From contig CAWDAQ010000002.1 of the NCBI GenBank assembly GCA_963800325.1, positions 496,001-560,000 of the forward strand: a DNA stretch of 64,000 nucleotides. The letters are read 5' to 3'. Position numbers and translations under genes: made by a program. How positions within the stretch are numbered: the stretch's first letter is position 1; the number at the start of each line of letters is the position of its first letter. This DNA comes from CAWDAQ01 sp963800325. Its GTDB lineage: Bacteria; Actinomycetota; Actinomycetes; Actinomycetales; Dermatophilaceae. The notes beneath the pieces were generated by a model. The model was given only the letters and a program-made list of their open reading frames with translations. It searched no databases and was not told the origin of the DNA. Of the stretch, positions 16,780-24,542 are shown piece by piece.

Positions 16780-16903
16780 TGCGTCCGCGAGGACGGTCGC
16801 CCCGGCGCCGACCCTGCGGACGTCCGCGCTGTGGCCGACCTTGTGTCCGCGAGGACGGTCGCCCCGGCGCCGACCCTGCGGACGTCCGCGCTGTGGCCGG
16901 CGC
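16780..16903. repeat. Hairpin repeat family, locus B (two 62-bp tandem units)
   Basis: Two almost identical 62-bp direct repeats (16780-16841, 16842-16903) each contain TG(C/T)GTCCGCG near the start and TGCGGACGTCCGCG about 30 nt later. They share the core 'GGTCGCCCCGGCGCCGACCC' with loci C and D. The array abuts the stop codon of the WhiB gene (16905-16907, minus strand), so it would lie in that transcript's 3' end. The rest of the gap 16612-16779 shows nothing I can identify. Confidence 0.85.
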
Positions 16904-16904
16904 C

Positions 16905-17186
16905 TCAGCTCGCCAGCTGGGCCTTCAGCTGCTGGCGCTCGGCGGGGGTCAGACCGCCCCACACGCCGTACGGCTCGTCGGCGCTCAGGGCGTGCGCCCG
17001 GCAGGCGGCGATGACCGGGCACTGCTCGCAGACCGCCTTGGCCGTGGCCTCCCGGCGGCGCTTCTTCGTGCCCCGCTCGGCCGGGGGCTCGAAGAACCAC
17101 TCGGCGTCGACTCCGCGGCACCTGCCCTCCTGCTGCCACTCGTAGGACTCGAGAAGGGGGCGGGGCAGGTTCTTCGTGTTGGGCAT
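16905..17186 (-). CDS. WhiB-family iron-sulfur transcription factor
   Basis: A 93-residue Wbl protein found only in Actinomycetota and their phages. It shows the first Cys ('GRCRGVDAEWFF'), the CxxCxxxxxC cluster 'CEQCPVIAAC' and the 'YGVWGGLTPAER' turn, then a basic C-terminus. These bind a [4Fe-4S] cluster and contact sigma factor and DNA. ATG 17186 is preferred because AGGAGG lies 8 nt upstream; a frame from 17213 would add nine residues. It is monocistronic and its stop codon touches the repeat array. Confidence 0.93.
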   Translation of the reverse strand: MPNTKNLPRPLLESYEWQQEGRCRGVDAEWFFEPPAERGTKKRRREATAKAVCEQCPVIAACRAHALSADEPYGVWGGLTPAERQQLKAQLAS

Positions 17187-17308
17187 GACGGGCCCCTCCT
17201 GGTCGACGGTCACGGGGAACTACCGATCACGGGACTCTGTGCCCGCCGCGCGACCCCGCCAAACCCACCGGGACCCGCCAGTTCCCGCCGTCGGCGGGGA
17301 CCGGATGG

Positions 17309-17740
17309 TCAGATGAGCTCGAGGGTGCGCTCGTCCTCGGCGCCGTCGAAGAAGTGGTCGAGCACCGCCCGGAAGGACCGCTCGGTGCCGGGATCGTCCG
17401 CGGCGCGGGCGAACAGGGTCATCGAGGACCGCAGCTTCATCGCGTCGACCGCACCGAGGACCTGGGCGGGGTCGGTCTGCGGCAGCCCGGCGAGCACGTC
17501 GGCGCAGGTCACCAGCCGCGGCCCGAGGACCGGGTGGCGCAGATAGGCCCTGGCCTCCCCGAGGCCGTCGATGCCGTACCGCCGCGCGGTGGGGCTCTGC
17601 CCCAGCCCGACGAGCTGCGGCAGGACGAACCACACCCAGTGGCTGCGCTTGCGGCCCGCCCGCAGCTCGGCGAGCGCCGTCTCGTAGGTGCCGCCCTCGT
17701 CCTGGGCGGCGACGAACCTCTCGAGGTCGTAGGTGGTCAT
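17309..17740 (-). CDS. DUF1810 family protein
   Basis: A 143-residue soluble protein matching DUF1810 along its length: 'LERFVAAQDEGGTYETALAE', 'SHWVWFVLPQL', 'YGIDGLGEARAYLRHP' and 'DAMKLRSSMTLFA'. The family's role is unknown. The gene lies just downstream of the fluoride operon on the same strand but is separated from it by 15 bp and could share its transcript. Between it and WhiB (17187-17308) I see no further feature. Confidence 0.88.
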   Translation of the reverse strand: MTTYDLERFVAAQDEGGTYETALAELRAGRKRSHWVWFVLPQLVGLGQSPTARRYGIDGLGEARAYLRHPVLGPRLVTCADVLAGLPQTDPAQVLGAVDAMKLRSSMTLFARAADDPGTERSFRAVLDHFFDGAEDERTLELI

Positions 17741-17755
17741 CGACCCATCATGGGG

Positions 17756-18835
17756 TCAGTAGCGGTGGCTCGCGAGGTCGAGCCCGCCCTCCTCGCCCCG
17801 GCCGGTCAGGTAGGTCATCGCCGGCACCATCTCGCAGGTGACGAGGCCGTGCTCGCGGGTCATCTCGTCGACGACGTCGTAGGCCCGCTGGATCCGGTCG
17901 GGGGTGTCGACGACGACGGTGAGGACCGGCACCCGGCGCCCGAGCTGGAGCAGGCGGTCCCCGTGCGGGGGGTGGTCGCCGTGGAAGCCCCACACCCCTC
18001 GCAGGGCGGTGGCCCCGCGGGCCGCCGAGGACGCTCGCAACCGTCGGACGATGCCCCGGTGGACCGGCTCCCCGTCGTGCAGGTGGGACTCGGAGCTGTA
18101 CACGGTGAGCTTCTGCCAGAGCCCGAGCCCGTCACCGTCGGTGGCGGGCAGCCGGGGCGGCCGGGTGTACTCGCGCCCGTCCCGCTTGCAGACGGTGACC
18201 CGCTCGACGGTGACGGTCGCCCGCTCGAGCAGCCCGCCGAGCTCGGGCAGCACCCGCCGGATGCGGTCGTCGTCCCCGACCGCGTGGACCATGGTCGGCA
18301 CCGCCTGGTTGCGGTCGAGGAACCGCGCGCGCTCCCGCGACCCGCGCACCGTCCCGTCGACACCGACGAGCACGGAGGCGCCGGCGACCTCGCGGCGCTT
18401 GAGCAGGTCGCAGACCGCCACGTGGGCCGGCACCCGGTAGACCCGCTCTCGACGGCCGAGGTGGATCGTCAGCTTCGTCGCGTCCCCGTCGCTCACGGCG
18501 AGCGGCCCCGGGTCGAGGTGGTCGCTCATCGTGCGGACACGCTCGACGGTGAGCATGCCCTGGGGTTGCAGCGCGGCGACCCGGGGCACGAGGCGGTCCA
18601 TCCGCTCCCGGGCGTCGACCGCCACCGCCACGACCGACGGGTCCTCCGACAGCGTCAGCTGGGCGTCGGAGCGCAGGTGGTGGTGGAGACCGTAGCCGGC
18701 GCTCGCCCGCAGCAGGATGCTCGAGGACACCTCGTGCTCGGCGAAGGCGTCGATGAGCACGTCCGAGAAGAACCTGCCGTCGACCCGCTGGCGCTCCCCG
18801 AACCAGCTCGTCAGCTTCAGCCCGTCGGCGATCAC
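17756..18835 (-). CDS. DUF190 protein with two tandem PII-like domains
   Basis: A 359-residue protein with two to three tandem DUF190 units. One runs from the start ('LTSWFGERQRVDGRFFSDVL') to about residue 105; another begins near 'DATKLTIHLGRRERV' and a third near 'GLWQKLTVYSSESHLHDGE'. DUF190 has a PII-like fold and is regularly encoded beside crcB. GTG 18835 overlaps the crcB stop by 4 nt (GTGA, 18835-18832). A regulatory role for the fluoride channel is inferred from context. Confidence 0.85.
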   Translation of the reverse strand: MIADGLKLTSWFGERQRVDGRFFSDVLIDAFAEHEVSSSILLRASAGYGLHHHLRSDAQLTLSEDPSVVAVAVDARERMDRLVPRVAALQPQGMLTVERVRTMSDHLDPGPLAVSDGDATKLTIHLGRRERVYRVPAHVAVCDLLKRREVAGASVLVGVDGTVRGSRERARFLDRNQAVPTMVHAVGDDDRIRRVLPELGGLLERATVTVERVTVCKRDGREYTRPPRLPATDGDGLGLWQKLTVYSSESHLHDGEPVHRGIVRRLRASSAARGATALRGVWGFHGDHPPHGDRLLQLGRRVPVLTVVVDTPDRIQRAYDVVDEMTREHGLVTCEMVPAMTYLTGRGEEGGLDLASHRY

Positions 18836-19197
18836 AGCCGCCCCCCGAGCCAGAGCCCGGCCGCCGCGGCGACGACCCCGACGGCGACGCTGCCCACGAC
18901 GTTGACCACCGCGGGCCCGAGCTGGCGCTCCTCGACCAGCCGCTGGGTCTCGAGCATCCACGTGCTGAAGGTCGTGTACGCCCCGATCGCGCCGGTGCCG
19001 AGCAGGAGGGCGAGGTCCTTCGGCAGCGCGAGCCCGTCGAGCAGACCGAGTCCGAGCGCTCCGGAGAGGTTGACCGCGAGAGTCCCGGTGGGGACCCGGC
19101 CCGGTCGGCGGCGGCTCACCCCGCCGTCGACGAGGAACCGCGCCACCGCCCCGACCCCGCCGAGGAGCATGACCCCGAGCAGCACGATCACGGTCAC
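18832..19197 (-). CDS. crcB: Fluoride channel subunit CrcB (Fluc)
   Basis: A 121-residue membrane protein with four hydrophobic segments. 'GGVGAVARFLVDGG', 'GTLAVNLSGALGLGLL' and the signature 'GTGAIGAYTTFSTWMLET' identify the Fluc fluoride exporter. Two non-identical crcB genes occur in tandem, as in heterodimeric Fluc systems. GTG 19197 overlaps the stop of the upstream crcB. The channel removes cytoplasmic fluoride. Confidence 0.9.
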   Translation of the reverse strand: MTVIVLLGVMLLGGVGAVARFLVDGGVSRRRPGRVPTGTLAVNLSGALGLGLLDGLALPKDLALLLGTGAIGAYTTFSTWMLETQRLVEERQLGPAVVNVVGSVAVGVVAAAAGLWLGGRL

Positions 19198-19592
19198 CGG
19201 CGCACCCCGGACCGGCGCACGAGCGCGCTCGCGACGTGGACGGCGGCCACGCCCGCCACGACGCTGGCGAGCGTGTACCCGACCGCGGTCGCGTACGCCT
19301 CGACCTCGAGCAGCCGGACGGTCTCGACCTGCATCGTGGAGAACGTGCTCAGCCCGCCGGCGAGGCCGGTGCCGAGCAGCGGGCGCCGGTAGCTCGACAC
19401 GGGCAGGCGCTCGAGCAGCCGCGTCGTGACGTAGCCGAGGCCGAAGGCGGCGACGAGGTTGGGCAGGAACGTCGCCCACGGCCACTCCCCCGGCCCGACG
19501 GGTACGGCGAGCCCGAGGCCGGCGCGCAGCAGGGCCCCGACCGCGCCGCCGACGAAGATCGCCCCCACCTCACGGGGGTCACGACCGAGCAT
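19194..19592 (-). CDS. crcB: Fluoride channel subunit CrcB (Fluc), second copy
   Basis: A 132-residue, four-segment membrane protein. 'GGAVGALLRAGLGLAVP', 'ATFLPNLVAAFGLGYV' and 'GTGLAGGLSTFSTMQVE' are diagnostic of CrcB. First gene of the operon; the ATG has AGGAGGGCGG directly upstream. The 5' region (19593-19694) was inspected for a crcB (fluoride) riboswitch and none was recognised. Confidence 0.9.
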   Translation of the reverse strand: MLGRDPREVGAIFVGGAVGALLRAGLGLAVPVGPGEWPWATFLPNLVAAFGLGYVTTRLLERLPVSSYRRPLLGTGLAGGLSTFSTMQVETVRLLEVEAYATAVGYTLASVVAGVAAVHVASALVRRSGVRR

Positions 19593-19694
19593 CCGCCCTC
19601 CTGACCTCCCGCGACCGTCGACCTCCCGCAGACAACCACCGGCGCGCGGGTGGGGTCAAAGCGGGTCCACCGTCCGGGCGGGGTGAAAACCCCA

Positions 19695-19723
19695 TTGCCC
19701 GGTTGTGACCGTTCCGTTACTCT
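19695..19723 (+). promoter_or_regulatory. Candidate sigma70-type promoter of the 19834 gene
   Basis: TTGCCC (19695-19700) and TACTCT (19718-19723) are 17 bp apart, matching TTGNNN-17-TANNNT. They lie upstream of the first small paralogous gene, leaving a leader of about 100 nt. The region lies between the divergent crcB operon and this gene. Confidence 0.5.
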
Positions 19724-19833
19724 GGTTCCGCTGGGGACCCGAGACCCCGCTCACCAGCGCTCACCACGTGACCCGCTGCTCTGGACCACACGGCAGCCCC
19801 CGCCTCCGCGGGAGAACGCCACCGGAGGAGCCA

Positions 19834-20109
19834 ATGACCACGACCGACGCTGAGCGCCCGGCGGCGAGCAGCCTGGACGGCATGTCCGTCCGGGAGCTCG
19901 TGGCCCTGCTCGCCTTCCTCGAGGACGCCATCCGTCCGCTACCACCGCTCGTCGCGCTGCGCGGACGCCTCGTCGTCAACCCCGACCGCCGACGCCTCGC
20001 CGCGCGACAACGCGCCGTCCGCGAGGCCCTGCGCTCACGGCATGTCGCGCAGCGACCGCGGCTCAGCCTCGTCGCCGACGACGGCGACGCCCGGACGTCG
20101 CCTGCCTGA
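19834..20109 (+). CDS. Small protein of unknown function (paralogue of 20335-20652)
   Basis: A 91-residue basic protein that I do not recognise. After a short Thr/Ala-rich lead, 'GMSVRELVALLAFLEDAIR' is an amphipathic helix, then 'LRGRLVVNPDRRRLAARQRA' and a second basic helix ('VREALRSRHVAQRP'). ATG 19834 has GGAGGAG 3 nt upstream; a longer open frame from 19705 lacks support. The protein 225 bp downstream has the same layout ('GMSVRELLVELTDTEDALR', 'VVNPLRRRIVAQQRSIVAEL'), so the pair arose by tandem duplication. No membrane segment or catalytic motif is visible. Confidence 0.68.
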   Translation: MTTTDAERPAASSLDGMSVRELVALLAFLEDAIRPLPPLVALRGRLVVNPDRRRLAARQRAVREALRSRHVAQRPRLSLVADDGDARTSPA

Positions 20110-20182
20110 GCACCACTGAACCTGCCTGGACCGGCCTGAGGGGGCCGTGCCGCCGCTCCGCCGTCGGCACGGGGGGACCGGG

Positions 20183-20222
20183 GGTGGTGGCGACAGGGCC
20201 CAAGGTCCCTGTCGCCACCACC
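20183..20222 (+). terminator. Perfect 16-bp stem hairpin between the two small paralogues
   Basis: GGTGGTGGCGACAGGG (20183-20198) pairs perfectly with CCCTGTCGCCACCACC (20207-20222) around an 8-nt loop. No U-run follows, as usual in very GC-rich actinobacteria. It probably ends or attenuates transcription from the first small gene before the second. Confidence 0.7.
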
Positions 20223-20334
20223 TCTCACCCGCCTACCCTCGAAGCCCGTTGGGGCCCCGGACCCGGTCCCGGTCCGACCGCCCGCTGTCCCGGACGTCCC
20301 GACGCGCTCGGGGCCGTCCGCTCTGGGAGCCGCC

Positions 20335-20652
20335 ATGACCATCGCCAACCACCCCGACACCACCCCCGCGAGCGGCGGACTGCCGTCCACCGCGGACCGG
20401 GACGAGCACGTCACCGGGATGTCCGTCAGGGAGCTCCTCGTCGAGCTCACCGACACCGAGGACGCCCTTCGGGACGCGCCGGCCCTCTCCGTCGTCCAGG
20501 GACGGACCGTCGTGAACCCGCTCCGGCGCCGGATCGTCGCGCAGCAGCGGTCGATCGTCGCCGAGCTTCGCTCCCGGCGCGCGCTGCTCCGGGGCCACCA
20601 GCGGCACGAGCCCCTCAGGCAGGCACCGGCCCCGGTGGCCGTCAGTCGATGA
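20335..20652 (+). CDS. Small protein of unknown function (paralogue of 19834-20109)
   Basis: A 105-residue protein with a 28-residue polar N-terminus, then the shared core 'GMSVRELLVELTDTEDALR' and 'VVNPLRRRIVAQQRSIVAEL' and a basic tail. ATG 20335 has GGGAG 5 nt upstream. The last 11 bp overlap the end of the convergent serA gene. The shared core aligns without gaps to its neighbour over about 55 residues. Function unknown; the helical, highly charged composition would suit protein or nucleic-acid binding, which is only a guess. Confidence 0.66.
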   Translation: MTIANHPDTTPASGGLPSTADRDEHVTGMSVRELLVELTDTEDALRDAPALSVVQGRTVVNPLRRRIVAQQRSIVAELRSRRALLRGHQRHEPLRQAPAPVAVSR

Positions 20653-21838
20653 CCCTCAGCCGGATCGTGCCCGGCACCGACCGCAGGTCGTCGAGCATCT
20701 CCCCGGACACGGCCGAGTCGGTGTCGGTGACGACGTAGCCGGTGCCGCCGCCGGTGGCGAGCACCTGTCCCCCGATGTTCACGTCGTGCTCGGCGAGCAC
20801 CTGGTTCAGGTGCGCGAGCACGCCCGGGGTGTTGTCGTGGATGTGCGCGATGCGCTGGGCGTGCGAGACCCGGCCCGGGGTGAGGTTGGGCAGGTTCACC
20901 GACAGCGAGGTCGTGCCCTGGGTGACGTAGTCGCGCAGCTTGCCGCCGACGAACCGGCCGATGTCCTCCTGCGCCTCCTCCGTGGACCCGCCGACGTGCG
21001 GGGTGAGGATGACGTTGGGCAGGCCGCGCAGCGGCGACTCGAACGCCTCCCCGCGCCGCTTGGGCTCGGTGGGGAACACGTCGACCGCCGCCCCGGCCAC
21101 GTGGCCGGACAGGACGGCGTCCCGGAGCGCCCGGTCGTCGACGACGAAGCCGCGGGAGAGGTTGAGGAACAGCGAGCGCGGCCGCATCCGGGCGAACTGC
21201 TCGGCGCCGAAGATGCCGGCGTTGCCACCACGGCCGTCGACGTGCAGGGTCACGGTCTCCACGGTGTCGAGCAGCTCCTCGAGGGAGGAGCAGCGCTTGG
21301 CGTTGCCGAGCGCGAGCTTGTCCTCGACGTCGTAGAAGTACACCTGCATGCCGAGCATCTCGGCGATCACCGACAGCTGGGAGCCGATGTTGCCGTAGCC
21401 GACGATCCCGAGCGTGCGGCCACGGATCTCGTGGCTGCCGCTGGCCGACTTGTCCCAGACACCGCCGTGGAGCGCCTTGTCCCGCTCCGTGAGCCGCCGG
21501 GCCATCGCGATGATGTTGGCGACGGCGAGCTCGACGACTGAGCGGGTGTTGGAGTAGGGCGCGTTGAACACGGCCGTGCCGGCCCGGGTCGCGGCGCTGA
21601 GGTCGACCTGGTTCGTGCCGATGCAGAACGCCCCGATCGCGACGAGGTCCGGGCGGGCCTCGAGGACCGAGCGGGTCACCTGGGTCTTGGACCTGATGCC
21701 GAGGACGTCGACCCCCTCGAGCGCCTCGACGAGCTCGGACTCGTCGAGGGCCGAGGACCGGCTCTCGATCTCGAACCCGGCCTCGCCGAGGATGGTGGGG
21801 GCGAGCGGGTGCAGGTTCTCCAGCAGCAGGGCTCTCAC
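20642..21838 (-). CDS. serA: D-3-phosphoglycerate dehydrogenase
   Basis: A 398-residue enzyme of the first committed step of serine synthesis, oxidising 3-phosphoglycerate with NAD. It resembles the E. coli-type SerA: 'IGAFCIGTNQVDL', 'FNAPYSNTRSVVELA', Rossmann motif 'GIVGYGNIGSQLSV', 'NLSRGFVVDD', catalytic His in 'VILTPHVGGSTEEAQEDIG', and a C-terminal ACT domain beginning at 'HIHDNTPGVLAHLN', where serine inhibition would act. GTG 21838 matches where the family's homology begins and leaves room for divergent promoters; GTG 21940 (34 residues longer) is an alternative. Neither has a strong ribosome binding site. Confidence 0.92.
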   Translation of the reverse strand: MRALLLENLHPLAPTILGEAGFEIESRSSALDESELVEALEGVDVLGIRSKTQVTRSVLEARPDLVAIGAFCIGTNQVDLSAATRAGTAVFNAPYSNTRSVVELAVANIIAMARRLTERDKALHGGVWDKSASGSHEIRGRTLGIVGYGNIGSQLSVIAEMLGMQVYFYDVEDKLALGNAKRCSSLEELLDTVETVTLHVDGRGGNAGIFGAEQFARMRPRSLFLNLSRGFVVDDRALRDAVLSGHVAGAAVDVFPTEPKRRGEAFESPLRGLPNVILTPHVGGSTEEAQEDIGRFVGGKLRDYVTQGTTSLSVNLPNLTPGRVSHAQRIAHIHDNTPGVLAHLNQVLAEHDVNIGGQVLATGGGTGYVVTDTDSAVSGEMLDDLRSVPGTIRLRVID

Positions 21839-21939
21839 AAGCCGCAGTGTCTCAGGGGCGGCTGCCGGACCCGAAAGCGGCACCTGCTCGTCCCGACCCG
21901 TGGACCCGGCCGCGTCGCGCGCCCGCCCGCCGTCTGTCA

Positions 21940-21973
21940 CCGGGTCGCGACCGCGTGTCGCCGGGTCGCGACC
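21940..21973. promoter_or_regulatory. Two palindromic sites 21 bp apart, candidate operator
   Basis: CCGGGTCGCGACC occurs at 21940-21952 and 21961-21973. Each copy contains the perfect palindrome GGTCGCGACC. The 21-bp centre-to-centre distance equals two DNA turns, as expected for cooperative binding of a dimeric regulator on one face. They lie in the gap between divergent serA and the flippase/kinase-like gene. Confidence 0.5.
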
Positions 21974-21993
21974 CTGCGGTCGGTGGGGGCGGT

Positions 21994-21999
21994 TACGCT
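21994..21999 (+). promoter_or_regulatory. Candidate -10 element of a leaderless transcript
   Basis: TACGCT fits TANNNT and ends exactly 6 nt before GTG 22006. The GTG has no ribosome binding site. The paired palindromes lie directly upstream, overlapping the expected -35 position. Confidence 0.45.
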
Positions 22000-22005
22000 C
22001 GACGA

Positions 22006-24399
22006 GTGACGGCCGTCCCCGCCCCGACCGGTGCGGTGGTCGTCGAGCCGCGTCGCTCCTCCCGGGTGCGGCGCCCCACGGACGCGGTCCGGCTCGTCCT
22101 CGCGGTGGTCCTCCTGCTGCTCGTCGTCACGCTCGGCGCCGCCGCAGCCGGGACCGCGGGCGCCCTCGAGCACGACCTGTCGCTCGCCGCGAGCGGGCTC
22201 CCCCGCCTGCTGCTCGGTGTGCTCGCGTACGCCGGGGGCGTCGGCGTCGTCCTGCTGCTCCTGCTCACCGTCGCCGACCTCGGCCGCCGTGGCCGGGTGG
22301 CCGACCTCCTCCTCGCCGTCGGGGCGGCCGCCCTGGGTGCCACCCTCGGCAGCACCCTGGAATGGCTCGCGGCCAGCGGGTACCTGGGGGACGAGGTGAC
22401 GGTCGCGCTCACCCGGCCGCTCACCGGCGGGGGCCGGACCTCGCCCGTCTCGGAGGTCGTCGTCGCGACGGTGGCCCTGCTGACCGCGAGCACGCTCTCG
22501 AGGGGTCTTCGCCCCCTGGGTGTGGTCGTCGTGGCGGGCTCGGTCGTCACCGGCTTCCTCGGCGGGACGACGACGGCCCTGGCCATGATCGTCAGTCTGC
22601 TCCTCGGGTGGGCCCTCGGGCTCCTCCCCCGGCTCCTGGTGGGGGTGGCCTCCGACCGACCCGACGGCTCGGCCGTCGCGGCGGCCCTGGTCCGCGCGGG
22701 GGTGCCGCTGCGGAGGCTGGAGTACGCCGGCAGCGGCCAGTACGGCCGCCGCTACACCGGGCTGCGCTCCGGAGTCCTCAGCCGGGAGCCGGTCGAGGTC
22801 GAGGTCTTCGACGTCGACGCGTTCGGCAGCCTCACCGCCCGCCAGATCCTGCGCCGCCTGCGGCTGCGGGGCCCCTCGACCCGCCGTCCCACCCTGTCCG
22901 TGCGGGCCGGTGTCGAGCACCGGACCCTCGTCGCCCTCGCCCTCGAGCGAGCCGGCGTGCGCGCCCCGGTCCCCGCCGCCGTCGCCGCCGTGGGCACGGG
23001 GGCGGCGGTCGTGGCGTGGGAGGTTCCTCGGGGGAGACCGCTCGGCGCCCGGGCGGAGCCGGTCGGCGACGAGGCGCTCGACGAGCTGTACGAGACCGTG
23101 GCCCGGCTGCGCCGGTCCGGCATCGCCCACCGGGGCCTGAACCCGTCGAGCCTCGTCGTCGACGAGACCGGCGGTCTCGCGCTCGCCGACCTGGGCCAGG
23201 GCGACGTCGCCGCCGCGGACCTCGCGCTCCGGCTCGACCTGGCCCAGGCCCTCGTCACCGGCGCCCTCGCCGCGGACCCGGCGCGGGCGCTCGCGGCGGC
23301 GACCCGGGCCCTGGGCGAGGACGACGTCGTCGACGCCCTGCCGCTGCTGCAGCCGGTCGGGCTCGACGCCGTCACCCGCGCCGCGCTCCGCGAGCGTCCG
23401 GACACCCTCACCGAGCTCCAGCAGGCGGTCCTCGCGCTCGCCCCGCCGCAGCGGGTCCCCGAGCCGGTCGAGCTGCGCCGGGTCACGCCCCGGTTCGCCC
23501 TCACGCTCGCGGGCGGGACCGTCGCCGCGTACTTCCTCCTCGGCCAGCTCACCGGCGCGGACCTGGGCCAGGTCCTGCGCGGCGCCGACTGGCGGTGGGC
23601 GGTCGTGCTGCCCGTGCTCGTCCTGCTGACGTTCACCGGTGCGACCCTCGCCCTCACGGGTGCGGTGCTGGCGCCGCTGCGCTTCCGGCGGACCTACCTC
23701 GCCCAGCTCGCCGTCGCCTTCAGCGGACTCGTGGCCCCGGGCCTCGTCGGCACCGTCGCCGTCAACACCCGCTACCTGACCAAGCAGGGGGTCCCGCCCG
23801 CGGTGGCGGCGGGCAGCATCGGCCTCGGGCAGGTCGCGCAGTTCTCCAGCTACGTGACTCTGTTCGTCCTCTCCGCGGTCGCGGCCGGCATCGGACCGCG
23901 GGCCTCGTTCGCCCCGCCCGCCGGCGCCGTCGTCGGGGTGACGGCGCTCGTCCTCGTCGTCGCCGCGCTCGCCACGCTGCCGCCGGTCCGCAGACTGGTC
24001 TCGGACCGGCTGCTGGACCACGTCCGCGGGGTCGTCCCCAACCTGCTGGGCGTGGTCCGCCGCCCCGGCAAGCTCGCCGAGCTCCTCGGCGGGGCGCTGC
24101 TGCTCGACGCGTCGTTCGTCGCCGCCCTGTTCTGCGCGACCCGCGCCTTCGGCGCCGACACCCCGCTCGCCGCGGTGGCGGTCACCTACTTCGCCGGGGC
24201 GGTCATCGGCTCCGCGGTCCCGACCCCCGGCGGGCTCGGCGGGGTGGAGGCGGCGCTGACCGCGGGGCTGGTCGCCGTGGGCACCGGCAGCGGCGTCGCC
24301 GTGTCCGCGGTGGTGCTGTACCGGCTCGCGACGTACTGGGCGCCGATCCCGGCCGGCTGGCTCGCGGTCAACCACCTCCAGCGCGTGCGGGCGCTGTAG
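22006..24399 (+). CDS. TIGR00374/LPG-synthase-TM flippase-like protein with embedded kinase-like domain
   Basis: A 797-residue membrane protein. The N-terminal about 210 residues contain six hydrophobic segments. A cytoplasmic middle of about 280 residues resembles a degenerate protein kinase: 'GIAHRGLNPSSLVVDETGG' replaces the HRDLKPxN loop and 'LALADLGQGD' replaces DFG, so catalytic Asp residues are altered. The C-terminal 320 residues form the lysylphosphatidylglycerol-synthase-TM/TIGR00374 region ('FSGLVAPGLVGTVAVNTRYL', 'VPTPGGLGGVEAALTAGL'). The likely role is envelope lipid transfer or regulation. It is probably leaderless. Confidence 0.83.
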   Translation: MTAVPAPTGAVVVEPRRSSRVRRPTDAVRLVLAVVLLLLVVTLGAAAAGTAGALEHDLSLAASGLPRLLLGVLAYAGGVGVVLLLLLTVADLGRRGRVADLLLAVGAAALGATLGSTLEWLAASGYLGDEVTVALTRPLTGGGRTSPVSEVVVATVALLTASTLSRGLRPLGVVVVAGSVVTGFLGGTTTALAMIVSLLLGWALGLLPRLLVGVASDRPDGSAVAAALVRAGVPLRRLEYAGSGQYGRRYTGLRSGVLSREPVEVEVFDVDAFGSLTARQILRRLRLRGPSTRRPTLSVRAGVEHRTLVALALERAGVRAPVPAAVAAVGTGAAVVAWEVPRGRPLGARAEPVGDEALDELYETVARLRRSGIAHRGLNPSSLVVDETGGLALADLGQGDVAAADLALRLDLAQALVTGALAADPARALAAATRALGEDDVVDALPLLQPVGLDAVTRAALRERPDTLTELQQAVLALAPPQRVPEPVELRRVTPRFALTLAGGTVAAYFLLGQLTGADLGQVLRGADWRWAVVLPVLVLLTFTGATLALTGAVLAPLRFRRTYLAQLAVAFSGLVAPGLVGTVAVNTRYLTKQGVPPAVAAGSIGLGQVAQFSSYVTLFVLSAVAAGIGPRASFAPPAGAVVGVTALVLVVAALATLPPVRRLVSDRLLDHVRGVVPNLLGVVRRPGKLAELLGGALLLDASFVAALFCATRAFGADTPLAAVAVTYFAGAVIGSAVPTPGGLGGVEAALTAGLVAVGTGSGVAVSAVVLYRLATYWAPIPAGWLAVNHLQRVRAL

Positions 24400-24416
24400 C
24401 CGCCCCACAGACCCCG

Positions 24417-24523
24417 TGCGTCCGCACGGATGGTCGCCGCAGCGCCGACCCTGCGGACGCAACGCCCGCGGGGGCCCGTGCGTCCGCACGGATGGTCGCC
24501 GGGGCGCCGACCCTGCGGACGCA
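24417..24523. repeat. Hairpin repeat family, locus C (two 45-nt elements, 62-bp period)
   Basis: Elements 24417-24461 and 24479-24523 each start TGCGTCCGCA and end TGCGGACGCA (perfect 10-bp inverted ends), with an inner GGTCG/CGACC pair. Starts are 62 bp apart. The second element is the exact reverse complement, over all 45 nt, of the second element at locus D (35448-35492). The locus fills the gap between the convergent flippase-like gene and phoX-like gene, where a bidirectional terminator would be expected. Confidence 0.9.
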
Positions 24524-24542
24524 GCGGGCTGGGGACGGCCAG

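Noticed and set aside
16780..16903. Short CRISPR-like array
   Set aside because: The repeat units are whole 62-bp copies with no variable spacers, and no cas gene is present.
19593..19833. Possible fluoride (crcB) riboswitch upstream of the crcB operon
   Set aside because: The conserved riboswitch blocks and pseudoknot pairing were not found on the minus strand before 19592.
19834..20652. Toxin-antitoxin pair
   Set aside because: The two proteins are paralogues of similar size with a hairpin between them, not a toxin with an unrelated antitoxin.
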